DNA from: Flectonema sp. DT1601 | Lineage: Eukaryota > Euglenozoa > Diplonemea > Diplonemida > Diplonemidae | Direction: 5' to 3' | Assembly: GCA_964019425.1 (NCBI GenBank) | Contig: OZ025797.1 | Location: forward strand, 372,001-436,000 | Length of the DNA stretch: 64,000 nt | In this document: in pieces, positions 1 through 10,785 of the stretch | Position numbering within the stretch: position 1 is the first letter of the stretch | Layout of the letters: each line of letters opens with the position of its first letter | Made by a program: the position numbers and the translations under genes | The notes under the pieces: model-generated | What the model saw: the letters and a program-made list of their open reading frames with translations, nothing else | Databases searched by the model: none | What the model was told of the DNA's origin: nothing

Positions 1-1515
1 GAACAACTAGTCGATGTTGGTGTATCACAACCTGATGTGGTTACGTCACGTAATGTCGTACATACCGCATTGAAACATGGATGTGAATAGAGGAATATAT
101 ATATTTTGCACGGGAAATTCGGTGGCCCTCTCAATTTAAAAAAAAAAAAAAAACGTTAGCAATCTTTATTCATATTTTACCCCCCCCCTTTTTTTTCCCA
201 TTCCAAAACGTTTCTTTCCACTTCCCCTCTTCGCCAGATTAGATGATGAGAGATAGCTGTGGGAATTAAGTAAATGAAAAAAAAAAAAAAAAATTAAAAT
301 AGCTGTGTGCCCTTATACTGATGTTCAGACTTCGTTACTGTACGTTATTGAAGTACTAATGGTAATTTTTTTTTTTTTTTAATTTTATTTAATCATTATT
401 TTATTAAATATTTATACTTAATATTTCAAACACTATTGAGTGACGTTTTTTTTTTTGTTATTACTATTTTTGTTCTACTGTGTCAGCGCAACGTTAGCAC
501 CCTTTACTTTGTAAGCTTGTTTTCGGTTGCGCGCAAACAAAAACAAAGTGTGAGAATTATATGGTGGAATGTCGATTTTTTTCCCCCCTCACCCCTTTTT
601 TTTCTCGTTCTGGTGTGGAGAGTAACAGCTCTGTTCATCTTTTTGTCCCCCGAAAGGAAATATTTGCAGAACATTTGCGATGTTATTGTTGCCGTAGTGT
701 CAACAAGTGTTTGTTTACCATCTGCATTGATATTCTTACATAAACAAGTTCTATAAAAAATCAATTACTGAGTTTTTTTTCTTCTTTCAGTTCCTTTCTC
801 GATGGGAATTAACCCCTTTTTTTAAACAATCAAGTTCTGTGACATAACTTAGCACCAACTCACTATCTCGATTTGCTGGTACAGGCATCCTTTACAGTGG
901 ACTACGACGCATCTTCGATTCCCACTCTCTCGTTCTTGATTAATTAATTAATGATTAATGAATGATTTTTTGGATGTTTCGTCTTCGCAATCCACATCTG
1001 TCCTTATTAGTCCGGGGAAAGAAGAAAAAAAAAAAAAAAAAAAAAAAAAAAGGTGCAGAATTTCTGACTGGAAAGAGAGAGAGAGAAAAAAAAAAAAAAA
1101 TAACAAAAATGCAAAAACATCGATCTTCATCACGGTGCAAGTTAAAGGGATTTTCTTCAAAACTTTTAATGTTTCAGTGATGTATCTAATGCCCCAGGCA
1201 TGGTCGTTTACGTACATTCTTCTTCTTTTTTTCTTTTTTTTCTGCCCTCTTGACGCCGTCCTTTCTGTCTGTAGCTTTCCTCTCTTTTCCAAACGATTTT
1301 TTTTTTTTTTTTTTTTTGTTTTGTTCCCGTCCACATGATGATAAACTCTAAAACTTAACGTAATAAATAAAAAAGCATCGATTTCTATCTCCAGATGTAC
1401 AAAATTATGTTGCATCTTCAACAGGAGCAACAACAACAACAACAACGTTTCGTGTTTATTAGTTTTTTTAATTTATTTAAAAACCTAACATTTTTAGTAG
1501 TAAAAAAAAAAAAAA
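1..1515. other. gene-poor leader with A/T homopolymers
   Basis: I see no credible gene here. The stretch is dominated by long A and T runs (for example near 140, 280, 370, 1025-1050 and 1295-1317) and a short CAA repeat near 1427-1446. Open frames in it are low-complexity Lys/Phe strings and overlap on both strands. An AG at about 1497-1498 after a T-rich stretch is a candidate trans-splice acceptor for the gene starting at 1516. Confidence 0.6.
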
Positions 1516-2832
1516 ATGTCGACTGACGCATTTGGTCTTGATGACGTGTTTAAAGATGTTCAGGCGGATGTTGCTGTAGCCAGATCAGATAAAATATCGA
1601 ACAGTAGCAACAGTGACGATGAGTCTGAATCTTTATCGCAATCAGAATCTCTGCAATCTTTATTAGAAAGTGAAGAGCTAAGTGAAGTATCAGTCTCTAG
1701 TGAGGAATGGATTACTGATGTCGTTCAGGATTCACCACTTCTAAGCTCAAAGTCTCATGTAACAACTTATGAATTCACTCATAAATCAGACAGAGATAAG
1801 AGAGGTGTTTTATACTATTTGGGACTCAACAAGAGAAGACACAACAGCTGGAGGAATCCAGCAGATACAAAATTAGTTAAAGTATCAGCTTCAAGTAGGA
1901 GAAAAGGTGAACTGAATCACTTCACTGACAGGTATCCCGTTGATCAATGTCTCTGTACAGACAATATAGAGGAGTCTTGGATTTCTATTGATCTAAAGTC
2001 ATACGTTTGCGCACCTCACACCTACACACTGTCAAATAGATGTGATAAAAGTCGGGACATACTCGAATCTTGGAACTTAGAAGCCTCAATCGATAAATGC
2101 CTCTGGGTCATATTGGATCAAAAACAGAACTGCACATCTCTTCACAATAAAGTCTCATGTACATTTAAAATACCTCAGTCGAAGTACTTCTTTCGCTATT
2201 TTCGAATTAAAATGGCTCCGTCTGGTAACACTGCAAAGAATGACATCCTCGCCTGTAGTTGTTTTGAATTGTATGGTTACTTGAGGAAGAGAAGAACTAC
2301 TGAGTCAAAGAAAAAAGCTGCTCTTCCTCCTACTTTAGAACGACCGATTATGAATGAGTTGGGTATTAGTATATACAATGCGAGACAGAAGGAGGTTGAA
2401 TTTCGTAAAATGATTCAAAAAAAGTTTGAAATGAGTGCAAAAGCTGCAGCGCAAGCTCGTCGTGAAGCCGCACGTGAAGAAGAACATCGCCGAGCACGAG
2501 AAAAGCGAGAGAGACAAATTACATTCGAAAAGGAACGAGCTCGCGAACGCAATCGACGCAGAGAACGCTCTCGCCGAGAAGCAGCTGCCCGCCGTCAGCC
2601 TCATCCAAAGCGGTCGTTTGTGAAACCATCTGCCACGACACCTCCGCCTGGTAACAATCCCCCAAAGGTAGATAAGAAACAAAAAGAGAAGAAAGCAAAA
2701 TCTGACAAGAAGGAGAAGAAGGAAAAAAAGGAGAAGAAAGAGAAAAAAGAAAAGAAGGACAAGAAGGAAAAGAGTAAGCGATCGATGGACACTGCTCCTA
2801 CTAAGAGACAAAAACCTGACGACATAAAATAG
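1516..2832 (+). CDS. F5/8 type C (discoidin-like) domain protein with basic tail
   Basis: The 438-residue protein has an acidic, Ser-rich N-terminus (about 1-80). A galactose-binding-like beta-sandwich follows at about 95-260, of the discoidin/F5/8C type found in HECTD1-, BTBD9- and HERC2-like proteins. Supporting motifs are GVLYYLG near its start, RNPAD, SWISIDL, an APHTYTLSN segment, ESWNLEASID, and FFRYFRI followed by FELYG. In the family this fold binds protein or glycan ligands and acts as an adaptor. The C-terminal third is a charged helix rich in Arg/Glu and ends in a Lys-Glu repeat tail with nuclear-localisation character. I infer a nuclear or cytosolic adaptor; no catalytic domain is visible. 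The start is the first ATG after a candidate splice acceptor, directly after an A run. Confidence 0.8.
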   Translation: MSTDAFGLDDVFKDVQADVAVARSDKISNSSNSDDESESLSQSESLQSLLESEELSEVSVSSEEWITDVVQDSPLLSSKSHVTTYEFTHKSDRDKRGVLYYLGLNKRRHNSWRNPADTKLVKVSASSRRKGELNHFTDRYPVDQCLCTDNIEESWISIDLKSYVCAPHTYTLSNRCDKSRDILESWNLEASIDKCLWVILDQKQNCTSLHNKVSCTFKIPQSKYFFRYFRIKMAPSGNTAKNDILACSCFELYGYLRKRRTTESKKKAALPPTLERPIMNELGISIYNARQKEVEFRKMIQKKFEMSAKAAAQARREAAREEEHRRAREKRERQITFEKERARERNRRRERSRREAAARRQPHPKRSFVKPSATTPPPGNNPPKVDKKQKEKKAKSDKKEKKEKKEKKEKKEKKDKKEKSKRSMDTAPTKRQKPDDIK

Positions 2833-3160
2833 CAATTTTTATTTAGTACGCATCAAAATTTCGGCAAGTAAAATTCCGTAAAATGCATAGGTCGGTGTAT
2901 ACCGCTGTCTATGGCTTAGTTTAATATTATGTTCTAGGTTTGGTCAGCACGTTATGTGGAAAATGACCGCTTGAGTTTCTTATTATGATACTAAACAACC
3001 TTTTGGAACACGTAATCCATTCTAACTCTCACAGTCCGACCGGATTACGATTTCGTGCGCAAACAAAGTAGTAATTTTGGGAAAGGCAAAATCATGTTTT
3101 CGGAAATCTGATAAAAATATTATTCATATTTTCTTTTTTTTTTAAAACAGACCCTTAACA

Positions 3161-4444
3161 ATGAAGGTAAATGTAAGGAAAAAGCAATTCCTATTTATGA
3201 TAAGCCTGTTGGCTGCAGGATTTATAACTTCATTAGTTAGTTCCTTGGGTGCTACCAGAGGGATTGTCTCACCACAGTCATCGAGTATGACTGCTAGAAG
3301 TGGCTCAACTACATTCAAGCCAAGGACGACTAAAATATTACCAAACAGAATTGTTAGTAGGAACTTCTCAAGTAAGCATTTAGTAGTTTCGCACTTTAAA
3401 GAAAGCTTACAGTGGCTTAATGAGGGATGGGGAAGCGACTACACACACACGGTATATGAAATGGGACGTGAGAACGGAGTCATTCCTGACTTCAGTGACA
3501 GCTACACCCAACGATTAGAAGAAGATGGCAGCCGTTATTACTTAACAAATTGGGGAGATGAGAGTAGTGGATATTTGAGATTTATTATTGATTACTACGA
3601 CGATCTCCCTGATATAACCGTATTCCTACACGATGCTCCTGAAAAACACAACAGAGAAATTAAAAAATGGATTCCATGTCTCCGTCCTGACACGTGGTTC
3701 ACATACGTCACACGATCGCGAATAGAAAATCGTTGTATTATCGACTCAAATGATCAGTCACTTGTCCCAAAATTTGATAACGGAGCCTTTGTAGACTATT
3801 GGTCAAGGTTTCCTTGGGGTGAGTTAGGTTTGTCAAGAATTCCGCGTTGTTTATCATTTTATTGTTGTGCTCAATTCGCTCTTTCTAGGGAAGCGATTCG
3901 ACATCGTCCTCTCAGTTTTTATAAAGCATTGTGGTCGCTTACTGTGAACTATGTTCTTGATCAGAATATTGCTAGAAAGTTTAAGGGTTGGTCTCTGAGA
4001 CAGATTGGAGGTGTTTTTGAACATTCATGGCATGTGATATTTGGGGAGACGATGATGATGAGTCCTTACAACTACTGCGATTACTATAAGTCATCTTGTG
4101 GTCCTTGTAGTGGTAAACAGACAGAAGCACTTCCTCCCAACAACCCAGAGTCAGAAAATCATAAGATTATTGGTATTCGCATATCTGAAGCTTGGCTTGC
4201 TCCGAACTGCCATCAGCCAAAACCAGCGGAGGCTTCAGATTTTCTCAAAATTGTTAAAACTGCTTGTGATTCTCACAATTATTGTAACTTTAAAATACCA
4301 GCAACACCAATTGAAGGATGTCCAAGTGACTATTCTTTTATTGTTATTTGGCTATGTCCTGATCGAAAGGAGCGAAGCCTAACAATTTCATCGGTTGCGA
4401 TGCAACAAACAGCAGTACTGAGCTGCGACGGTAAAGCTACATGA
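3161..4444 (+). CDS. DUF3431-type membrane protein with C-terminal SUEL/lectin-like domain
   Basis: This 427-residue protein is probably a type II membrane protein: one hydrophobic segment at about 10-30 follows a basic N-terminus. Residues 75-310 match the DUF3431 family, which is glycosyltransferase-like in many eukaryotes. Visible family features are VVSHFKESLQWL, a glycine-arginine-glutamate segment (MGRENG), ITVFLHD, a paired Cys/Trp region, CAQFALSREAI and a final EHSWHVIFGE. Residues 340-415 resemble the SUEL/rhamnose-binding lectin fold (IRISEAWLAPNC, then spaced Cys, ending IVIWLCPD). A Golgi or surface glycan role is inferred, not shown. The ATG follows a clear acceptor: T-rich tract, then AG at 3149-3150. 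Stop is TGA, so UGA is an ordinary stop in this genome. The next gene, 397 bp on, is also a glycosyltransferase. Confidence 0.75.
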   Translation: MKVNVRKKQFLFMISLLAAGFITSLVSSLGATRGIVSPQSSSMTARSGSTTFKPRTTKILPNRIVSRNFSSKHLVVSHFKESLQWLNEGWGSDYTHTVYEMGRENGVIPDFSDSYTQRLEEDGSRYYLTNWGDESSGYLRFIIDYYDDLPDITVFLHDAPEKHNREIKKWIPCLRPDTWFTYVTRSRIENRCIIDSNDQSLVPKFDNGAFVDYWSRFPWGELGLSRIPRCLSFYCCAQFALSREAIRHRPLSFYKALWSLTVNYVLDQNIARKFKGWSLRQIGGVFEHSWHVIFGETMMMSPYNYCDYYKSSCGPCSGKQTEALPPNNPESENHKIIGIRISEAWLAPNCHQPKPAEASDFLKIVKTACDSHNYCNFKIPATPIEGCPSDYSFIVIWLCPDRKERSLTISSVAMQQTAVLSCDGKAT

Positions 4445-4840
4445 TGACTACGTACTATCCTCTTGTTTGATCAACAAAAAAACATGATCTTTTTTTTTCT
4501 TTTTTTTTTTTTTAAAAAAGGGAATCCTGACTTTATGACTTTATTAAAAACACCTGTTAGAGTTTGGAATCAATTGTAGTCGATTGACATCATTTTCATT
4601 ATTAAAAAAAGAAATTATTATTTTTCAATTCTTCCCCAAGTTTTTTTTTAATAGGACTTTTTCTTGTAACAAAATTACCACCAGAATTGCTAACTGGAGA
4701 GGTGATTCAGTCTCAATAATTGACTGATTGACTTCTACACCATGGCTGATACCAGTCACTTCAAAAAGGGGTAAGCTAGTCATCAACCTTCTAATTTCTA
4801 ATAAAGGTTTTATAACAACAACAGCAAAAATAAAAATAAA

Positions 4841-6982
4841 ATGAAACAGTTTTATAGATCGATAGCAATAATACAATGTCTCGTTATAGTTATGATAATA
4901 TCGATAATGAATAAGGGAACTGACACGATTGCTATTAAGATGGTCACAGCTGAGAGAATAGCAAGTGTTGGGATGAGTGTTTGTAATAATGGAATTTCGG
5001 TAACCGATCGAGTGGCACTGTTCAGTGCTGTGAATAACAGTGACATACGAGGATCAACTGAGGGTGCTGTAAAACTACTTAGACGAGCAAGACTGATGTC
5101 AAGAGTATCATTTCAAGCAATGATTCTTGAAGTATCGACATCACCCATACCACCAAATGCGAGAGAAGTTTTACAAGGATCTGGTTGGCAGATCTGTACT
5201 GTCTCTCCACTTGGATCTTCTGATGAGGATTATAATCGTCTTCGAATGTGGAGGTTTACTTCCATTAAAACGATTGTTTTCATTGATCCTTCAACTCATA
5301 TTGCTGGTGATATCACTAACTTACTAAACTTAACACTACCTGGTCAATCTAGAATTGGAGCGACCCTTCGATATGATGAAAAGAAATCAGATTGGAGTAA
5401 CTCGTTTGGAACTCAGGTTTTTATATTTCATCCATCTACAACTGTATGGCATTGTGCTGAGGATATGGTATATGCTGTGGGGACTGCTATTAGGGAAATG
5501 ACTCCCTCGTCTGGATTCTTAACAATATCTAACAAATTATTCACTCGAAAACACTGGTACGATATCGGGTTTGAATATGCTGCTGACACAACTCTGATTG
5601 AAAAGCTTCCTTCTTTTTGGGAAGCACATCTTGGCGATATAAAAATATTTACGTATCCGGTATACTCTCTTCCATGGGAACCAGGCACAAAGAGTGAAAG
5701 GAATTCATGGTGGAATTATGAACGTAACATAAGTCAAATAAGCCCATCGACTTCACTTTACAGACATCTATGGGGTCGTAAAGTAGGCTCTCTAGTAGAT
5801 GGTCCACAAGGATTGTTTGATGATCAGGTCTCTCTTACAAAACGAACATCAAACGAGGGATTGTCCCATGCGCTGCCTCCTTCAGTTCATGTGCCTGGCC
5901 CACCTGCTGTTGCTGATTACGATACCAATAGAATTTATTCCAGTGACCGGAGAAAGAAGCGTGTACCGCTCATGTTCGGTTCCGTGCATAGTGATATTTT
6001 CCCAGATGATGCTCCTCCTGAGAAGAGCTGGAAAATATTAATTGGGATTCCCTCAATTGATACTCCTGGAGGTGCGTCACTTAGAGAATTTCAGAGAATG
6101 ACCTGTTTTAGGGATGAAATGGTTTGGAATTACAGGAAAAGACCAGACTCTAGAGTTTTAGTAAAGTACTTCTTGGGATATCATCCCGATGAAAACTACA
6201 GCACCTCATCACGCATTGTCGATGAAGGTTCTCGCACAAAGGACATAATCTGGCTAAATTTAAGAGAAGGACAATCAGCCAAACCTGGAGAACTTCTCTT
6301 CGAGAAGAAACCATTAAGCATTTTAATAGGCATGTCAAGAAAGACATACGCCTTCTTCTCATATGCAGCTGATAATTACAAGACGGATTATTGCGTAAAG
6401 TCTGACGATGATACGTATTTGAGAATAAGAGTGCTGTTGAGAGAGCTGGATGCTGCTCGTATGCCGAGAGTTTTCTATGGTCGGGCAATGATTTATGATC
6501 GAATTCCGGGAATGTTTAGAACAAGTGGAGCTCTTATTGCTTTAAGTTTTGATTTGGTTGATTGGATAAGAGATTCAACTAAATCTGAAAGTCTCACTGA
6601 TTTTGCTTTTGAAGATATGCTTCCAGGAATTTGGTTTTACGAAGGTGGTCTCTCTCCTTTAGTTCGAAATATATCAGATTGTCGAATGTTAGAAAGAAGT
6701 GCATTAATTCCAAGGTATTTAAACTACTCTTCTGCTGTTGGGTTTCATGCTTTCAAAGGAAAGCGAACTCATCAGTTTTTTGATATGAGGGATTTACATA
6801 CAGATTATCACATCCCTCCAGTTCCTATTAGAACAAGACAAAATCTATTACCTGGTGAACATGTTGAGTGGGTTATGAGGGAGATGTGTCCTCAGTCAAC
6901 TGTAAAGAAACTAAACCTACAAATACCATACGGTCCGCTAACAGAGTACATCTTAAAGGAAGCTCAAGAAGTAAGTGCCTAG
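4841..6982 (+). CDS. GT8-like / GT31-like fusion glycosyltransferase
   Basis: The 713-residue protein starts with a signal-anchor helix (about 6-25), as in Golgi type II transferases. Residues 50-290 resemble GT8 (glycogenin/GATL-like) enzymes: AMILEVS, an INTIVFIDPSTH-like strand and a later YPVYSLPWE segment. The usual DxD of GT8 is replaced by D-P-S, so this half may be inactive. Residues 400-690 are GT31 (beta-1,3-galactosyltransferase-like). They show a WKILIGIPS strand, a YFLGYHP segment, the metal-binding KSDDDTYLR at about residue 519, FYGRAMI, and FEDMLPGIW as the late acidic motif. I infer a beta-1,3-hexosyltransferase with an N-terminal GT8-like module. A candidate trans-splice AG lies at 4823-4824. 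It sits directly after another putative glycan-processing gene on the same strand. Confidence 0.78.
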   Translation: MKQFYRSIAIIQCLVIVMIISIMNKGTDTIAIKMVTAERIASVGMSVCNNGISVTDRVALFSAVNNSDIRGSTEGAVKLLRRARLMSRVSFQAMILEVSTSPIPPNAREVLQGSGWQICTVSPLGSSDEDYNRLRMWRFTSIKTIVFIDPSTHIAGDITNLLNLTLPGQSRIGATLRYDEKKSDWSNSFGTQVFIFHPSTTVWHCAEDMVYAVGTAIREMTPSSGFLTISNKLFTRKHWYDIGFEYAADTTLIEKLPSFWEAHLGDIKIFTYPVYSLPWEPGTKSERNSWWNYERNISQISPSTSLYRHLWGRKVGSLVDGPQGLFDDQVSLTKRTSNEGLSHALPPSVHVPGPPAVADYDTNRIYSSDRRKKRVPLMFGSVHSDIFPDDAPPEKSWKILIGIPSIDTPGGASLREFQRMTCFRDEMVWNYRKRPDSRVLVKYFLGYHPDENYSTSSRIVDEGSRTKDIIWLNLREGQSAKPGELLFEKKPLSILIGMSRKTYAFFSYAADNYKTDYCVKSDDDTYLRIRVLLRELDAARMPRVFYGRAMIYDRIPGMFRTSGALIALSFDLVDWIRDSTKSESLTDFAFEDMLPGIWFYEGGLSPLVRNISDCRMLERSALIPRYLNYSSAVGFHAFKGKRTHQFFDMRDLHTDYHIPPVPIRTRQNLLPGEHVEWVMREMCPQSTVKKLNLQIPYGPLTEYILKEAQEVSA

Positions 6983-7193
6983 TATCTATACAGTTGATAG
7001 TAGTGGTGTTAGTATTCCGACTCTTGTTGCACATCATAAAAAGAGAGAGAGTTCGTTGTATGGTACTATTCCTAGGCGTTTACCGTTTGTATAACACAGT
7101 CACCATTATTATTACTTGGTGGGTCTTAAATGTGTGCGAGCGTTTTCGATGTTGTCTCGGCACACAAATTTCCTTCAGTTCGAATTTTTAGTT

Positions 7194-7227
<34 letters not shown>

Positions 7228-7830
7228 GGTTTAAATTTACACTTCTAATCTGTTTAAAAAAAAAATAAAAAAATAAATAAAAAAGGTATTTTTCCGAGGG
7301 GGTGAATCTTCTTGGCAGATACCTCTCTTACACGCCCAGCGATTCCCTTATTTGTCTCACAACTATTTATCGCTCGATCTTTCGTTTTTGGGATGAGTGT
7401 GATCAGCCTCCCTGTTTCCATTTTTTTTAAAAAAATTAATTATAACATATTCTCAAGAATTCACCTTAATGGATAGCTCGCTGTAGGGGAGGTCATTCTC
7501 TCTAAGGATTTTTTTTTCTTCTTTTCTATTTTTCTTTTCTTTTTCCCGTGAAAGAATACATAAATTAACTATCAGAAACGCAACTTAATGTTTTTCTTCC
7601 CCCCTCCCCTCATTCTATTCACGTGAGGCGGCTTAAGATTACATAGCCGGCAGCTACACGACAAATGAGCAAATTACGTGTTTTTTTTATTTTTTATTTA
7701 TTTATCCAATTATTGTCTACCCCTCCCGTTACATATTTCTTAAACCAATATCTAACTAGTAAGTGATTAATAAGATGCTTTGAGCGTACCCCTCCTTTAA
7801 TATTATGTTCTTTTCAACCAGAAAATACAA
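6983..7830. other. intergenic, no gene seen
   Basis: Homopolymer-rich spacer with T and A runs (for example 7190-7226 and 7255-7285). No frame shows coding character or a recognisable domain. It ends where the cyclase-related relic begins. Confidence 0.5.
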
Positions 7831-7839
7831 CATTTGGAA

Positions 7840-8120
7840 AAAAAAGAAAAGATTTCTTTTTTTGAAGCGGTATTAGAAAAGCTGAGTTCATACCTTCCGT
7901 GTCTTCCACGATCTTGTCTTCCGGCAGACACGATTCTGCTCAAAAGGGAGTCTGAGTCCCACCCCCTTGGCTACTATAGGGTATCCACAACTCGTTACTA
8001 CTTGTGTAGAGGCTGCGACACCATTCATCTGCTGTTTGAAGTCATTGTGAATGACGAAGTGCACACGAATATTACTAAGTAGACCAACTTGAGTCTCGTA
8101 CAGTTGATAAGTTGCCTATT
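7840..8120 (+). pseudogene. relic of a cyclase paralogue (fragment)
   Basis: The frame open to 8082 has no ATG start but contains two pieces related to the intact gene just downstream. FEAVLEKLSSYLPCLPRSC matches FELILENLKSYRPYLPQSC of that gene, and CDTIHLLFEVIVND matches LDTIQLLYEVIAG. In the intact protein these pieces are more than 200 residues apart, so the middle, including the cyclase core, is missing. Just after the stop, ACCAACTTGAGTCTCGT is identical at DNA level to the intact gene near 9878. I read it as a truncated tandem duplicate of the 8334 gene, not a functional gene. Confidence 0.7.
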
Positions 8121-8333
8121 TCTTCTGAATTTTCTGATAATAAATATTATTCTCGACCAGTCAATTAGTATAGTGTTTGCATTCTCTAAGTGTTAATTAG
8201 TTTTCAGGTGTTTAAATAATGTGATGCAACTCTCGTTGACGAAGTGTACGGAGTGGTGGTGTCTGTTAATATATTTTTAGCCGTAACAGGATAGTAAGAA
8301 AATAAAATAAAAGGAAGAGTTTGATAAAATAAA

Positions 8334-10058
8334 ATGAATAAACTCCTTAAGGTTTGCTGGTGCTGTATAAATGCTGGAATCAAGGAGGATGACAGCCCAC
8401 TGCAAATGAAACGTAAGAAAGTTTTTACTGTAATATCTTTTGTTGGAGTTGTTACATCACTGCTTGCGCTCACACATACAATTCCGAATGGAGTGTATTT
8501 TTTAGTGATAGGAGAAAGCTCGGCTTTGATTATTAGCAGTTGTTCCTTGGTACGCCTCTGCGTGTTAAAATATCAGGCAACTGATAAGTTTATTTATGTT
8601 TTATGTTTGAGTTACTGCATTTCTATTGCAATAGCTGACTTCGCGGCATCACTTTCTGCCCTAGCTCCTACTTGGCCATTGTTTGTATTAATTACTGATG
8701 TCCTTCTGTTAGCAGAGACTCCTCCAAAATCATCAGCAGCCACAGTTTTTATTTGTTGCACATGGCTAACAATGCGAGCCTCAGAACGGATATTCAGGTT
8801 CGGTTTGTATGACTTTTCATGGGGAGTACCTGATCAGGCCGCTCGACATGAGTTGTGTGGGTGTGAAACGATGCCATGCTCTGTAGATTTTACAGAAGGT
8901 TTTGCTGATTTGGGAACCGAGGTTGCTGTTTTCGTCATCGATTTTCTTTGTACTCGTGGGTTTGCTTTATCTGTTTTGGAAGAAAAAAGAATAATCTTGG
9001 CATCTATCGACACGTCTAATCACATCGCAAAGTCACTGTCGAGGTTTGACTTGGAGATGGCTTCAGAGCTGTTGGATGAAGCGGTGATTCCGGATGAGCT
9101 GAAATTCTCATTCGAATTGATTCTGGAAAATCTGAAGTCGTACCGACCCTACCTTCCTCAATCTTGCTTTCCTGAAGTCAATCAAGAAGTTGATAGCTCA
9201 CAATATTCTGTATCTTGTAAAATGAGTGGAATCTCAGATACGGTAAGTTCTAGTGAATCGAAGCCTACTAACATCCGCAAACCTTTTTCTGAGATATCTG
9301 TGTCGCTTCTGGTTGCTAATGTGAGAAACTCATTAGTGGTATTGCAACACAGTCAGAAGTCATTCATGGATCTCATCAGTGATTTGGTGTCAACGTCATT
9401 CACAATCATCTGTAGGAACAGGGGAACACTTGACCTCTTCCTGGGTGACCGAATCTTCGCTAACTTCGGGGCAACGAGAGTCCACTCTGGACACGCACTT
9501 TCTTGTGTGGAGGCTGCGAAGGGGATTGCCAAGTCGTCGGCGGGTATCCTCATCCCTTATCAAGGTGAAAGCGCTACACTGTCGATCGACATCGGAATGG
9601 GAAGCGGAAGACTACACTGCGGTGATCTGGGTAGTGATATTATGATACGATACAGCTTCATCGGTAAGCTGGCTCACTTGGTGAGTGTTGTTGAGAGAGC
9701 TGCCTGTAAAATGAACATCACTATGCTTTGTGAAGGCGGGTTGTATCGCCAAGTTAGGGAATCGATTGAGATTTGTGTACATCTTCAGACCATCCTCCAC
9801 CTGGACACCATTCAGCTGTTGTACGAAGTGATTGCAGGTATCCATGAAGAGGAAGCCTTTCCAGAGGAATGGATGTACCAACTTGAGTCTCGTGGAGTTG
9901 GTAAGTGGGACGCATTTAATAAGGTTGCTAGTGCTCTGTTGAAGGGCGAGAAGGTATCAGACATTGGCAACCTATCAGAAGAGACTGACTTTCGAATGGA
10001 GCAGCTTCAAATTATTGTGAGGGACGGTGTTTTGACTCCTTTAGTATTCGAATGCTAG
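8334..10058 (+). CDS. multi-pass membrane protein with degenerate class III cyclase domain
   Basis: The 574-residue protein has four or five hydrophobic segments in its first 150 residues, then a helical linker. A class III nucleotidyl cyclase homology domain lies at about 317-505. Family landmarks: SVSLLVANVRNS aligns with the usual (F/V)ADI-GFT strand, LDLFLGDRIFANFG with the GD-A-FG motif, SIDIGMGSGRLHCGDLG with the GIG-G strand pair, and SFIGKLAHLVSVVE with IGD-VN-A-RLE. The first metal-binding Asp is Asn here and the Asp of IGD is Lys. Cyclase activity is therefore doubtful and a regulatory or pseudoenzyme role is possible (inference). A candidate acceptor AG is at 8279-8280. Related relics lie on both sides, so this is the surviving member of a small tandem family. 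Adenylate cyclase families are expanded in trypanosomatids. Confidence 0.75.
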   Translation: MNKLLKVCWCCINAGIKEDDSPLQMKRKKVFTVISFVGVVTSLLALTHTIPNGVYFLVIGESSALIISSCSLVRLCVLKYQATDKFIYVLCLSYCISIAIADFAASLSALAPTWPLFVLITDVLLLAETPPKSSAATVFICCTWLTMRASERIFRFGLYDFSWGVPDQAARHELCGCETMPCSVDFTEGFADLGTEVAVFVIDFLCTRGFALSVLEEKRIILASIDTSNHIAKSLSRFDLEMASELLDEAVIPDELKFSFELILENLKSYRPYLPQSCFPEVNQEVDSSQYSVSCKMSGISDTVSSSESKPTNIRKPFSEISVSLLVANVRNSLVVLQHSQKSFMDLISDLVSTSFTIICRNRGTLDLFLGDRIFANFGATRVHSGHALSCVEAAKGIAKSSAGILIPYQGESATLSIDIGMGSGRLHCGDLGSDIMIRYSFIGKLAHLVSVVERAACKMNITMLCEGGLYRQVRESIEICVHLQTILHLDTIQLLYEVIAGIHEEEAFPEEWMYQLESRGVGKWDAFNKVASALLKGEKVSDIGNLSEETDFRMEQLQIIVRDGVLTPLVFEC

Positions 10059-10370
10059 CCTAGTGTCAATGCAGAAGTGACATTCCCAAAGTGTCAGTCA
10101 CATTCGGACTTGCCATGGCGACTAGTGAAGAAGTTAACCGAGCTGATTAGCTTCTTCCCTGTAGCTTCTGAAACTCAGCACCACGAAGAGAGCGGTATAC
10201 TGAGTATGAAATCTTTCAATGGTGAGTTGCTGTTGCCAACCTGAAAAGAAGTCATAATGTTTTCAGCACGTTCTCCTCTTTTTCTCGATTCTTGGATGAG
10301 TTTGATGGTACTGGAAGCCATTTCTTCTTGAATCTTCGGGTGTTACAACTGAGGGACTGCCACTAACATC
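10059..10370 (+). pseudogene. probable second cyclase-related relic
   Basis: Directly after the stop of the 8334 gene the same frame stays open (PSVNAEVTFPK onward, through KKLTELISFFPVAS). A frame change near 10225 leads into VAVANLKRSHNVFSTFSSF, continuing to SRFLDEF. The latter resembles the start of the cyclase homology domain in the intact gene (SLLVANVRNSLVVLQHSQKSFMDL). No complete domain remains. I infer a decayed tandem copy, or a decayed second module of the same ancestral gene. Relationship is judged by eye on short stretches, so confidence is moderate. Confidence 0.45.
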
Positions 10371-10785
10371 TACCTTAGCATCCTTGTTCTTCTATAATTC
10401 CTTTCCTGTTATCCGTGCATTTGCTATTAAAATCTCTTTTTTTTGAGCTGGCGATTATTTCGAACCTTTCTGTTCTGTTATCACTGTTATCACTGTTACA
10501 ACAGAAGCTGGTTCGAAGAAATAGTTTTTTAATTTCAGCCATTGTGTAGACTGTTCCTATTTAGTATCGTCAGATAGATTTCCATCCATCTTGATGGGTA
10601 CTTGTTATTGTTTTGTTACAACTGAATCTTTTATTTCCGTATATTAGTTATGTGCGTCTTCATGTACAAGTTTAGGCAATACTCCTGAAACAACAATACA
10701 CATTCCACAGTACAGTGGAACAGCAGAGTAATATTTATTTAAGATCTTGTACACTATCCCATATCAAATTCATTATAACTCTCTA

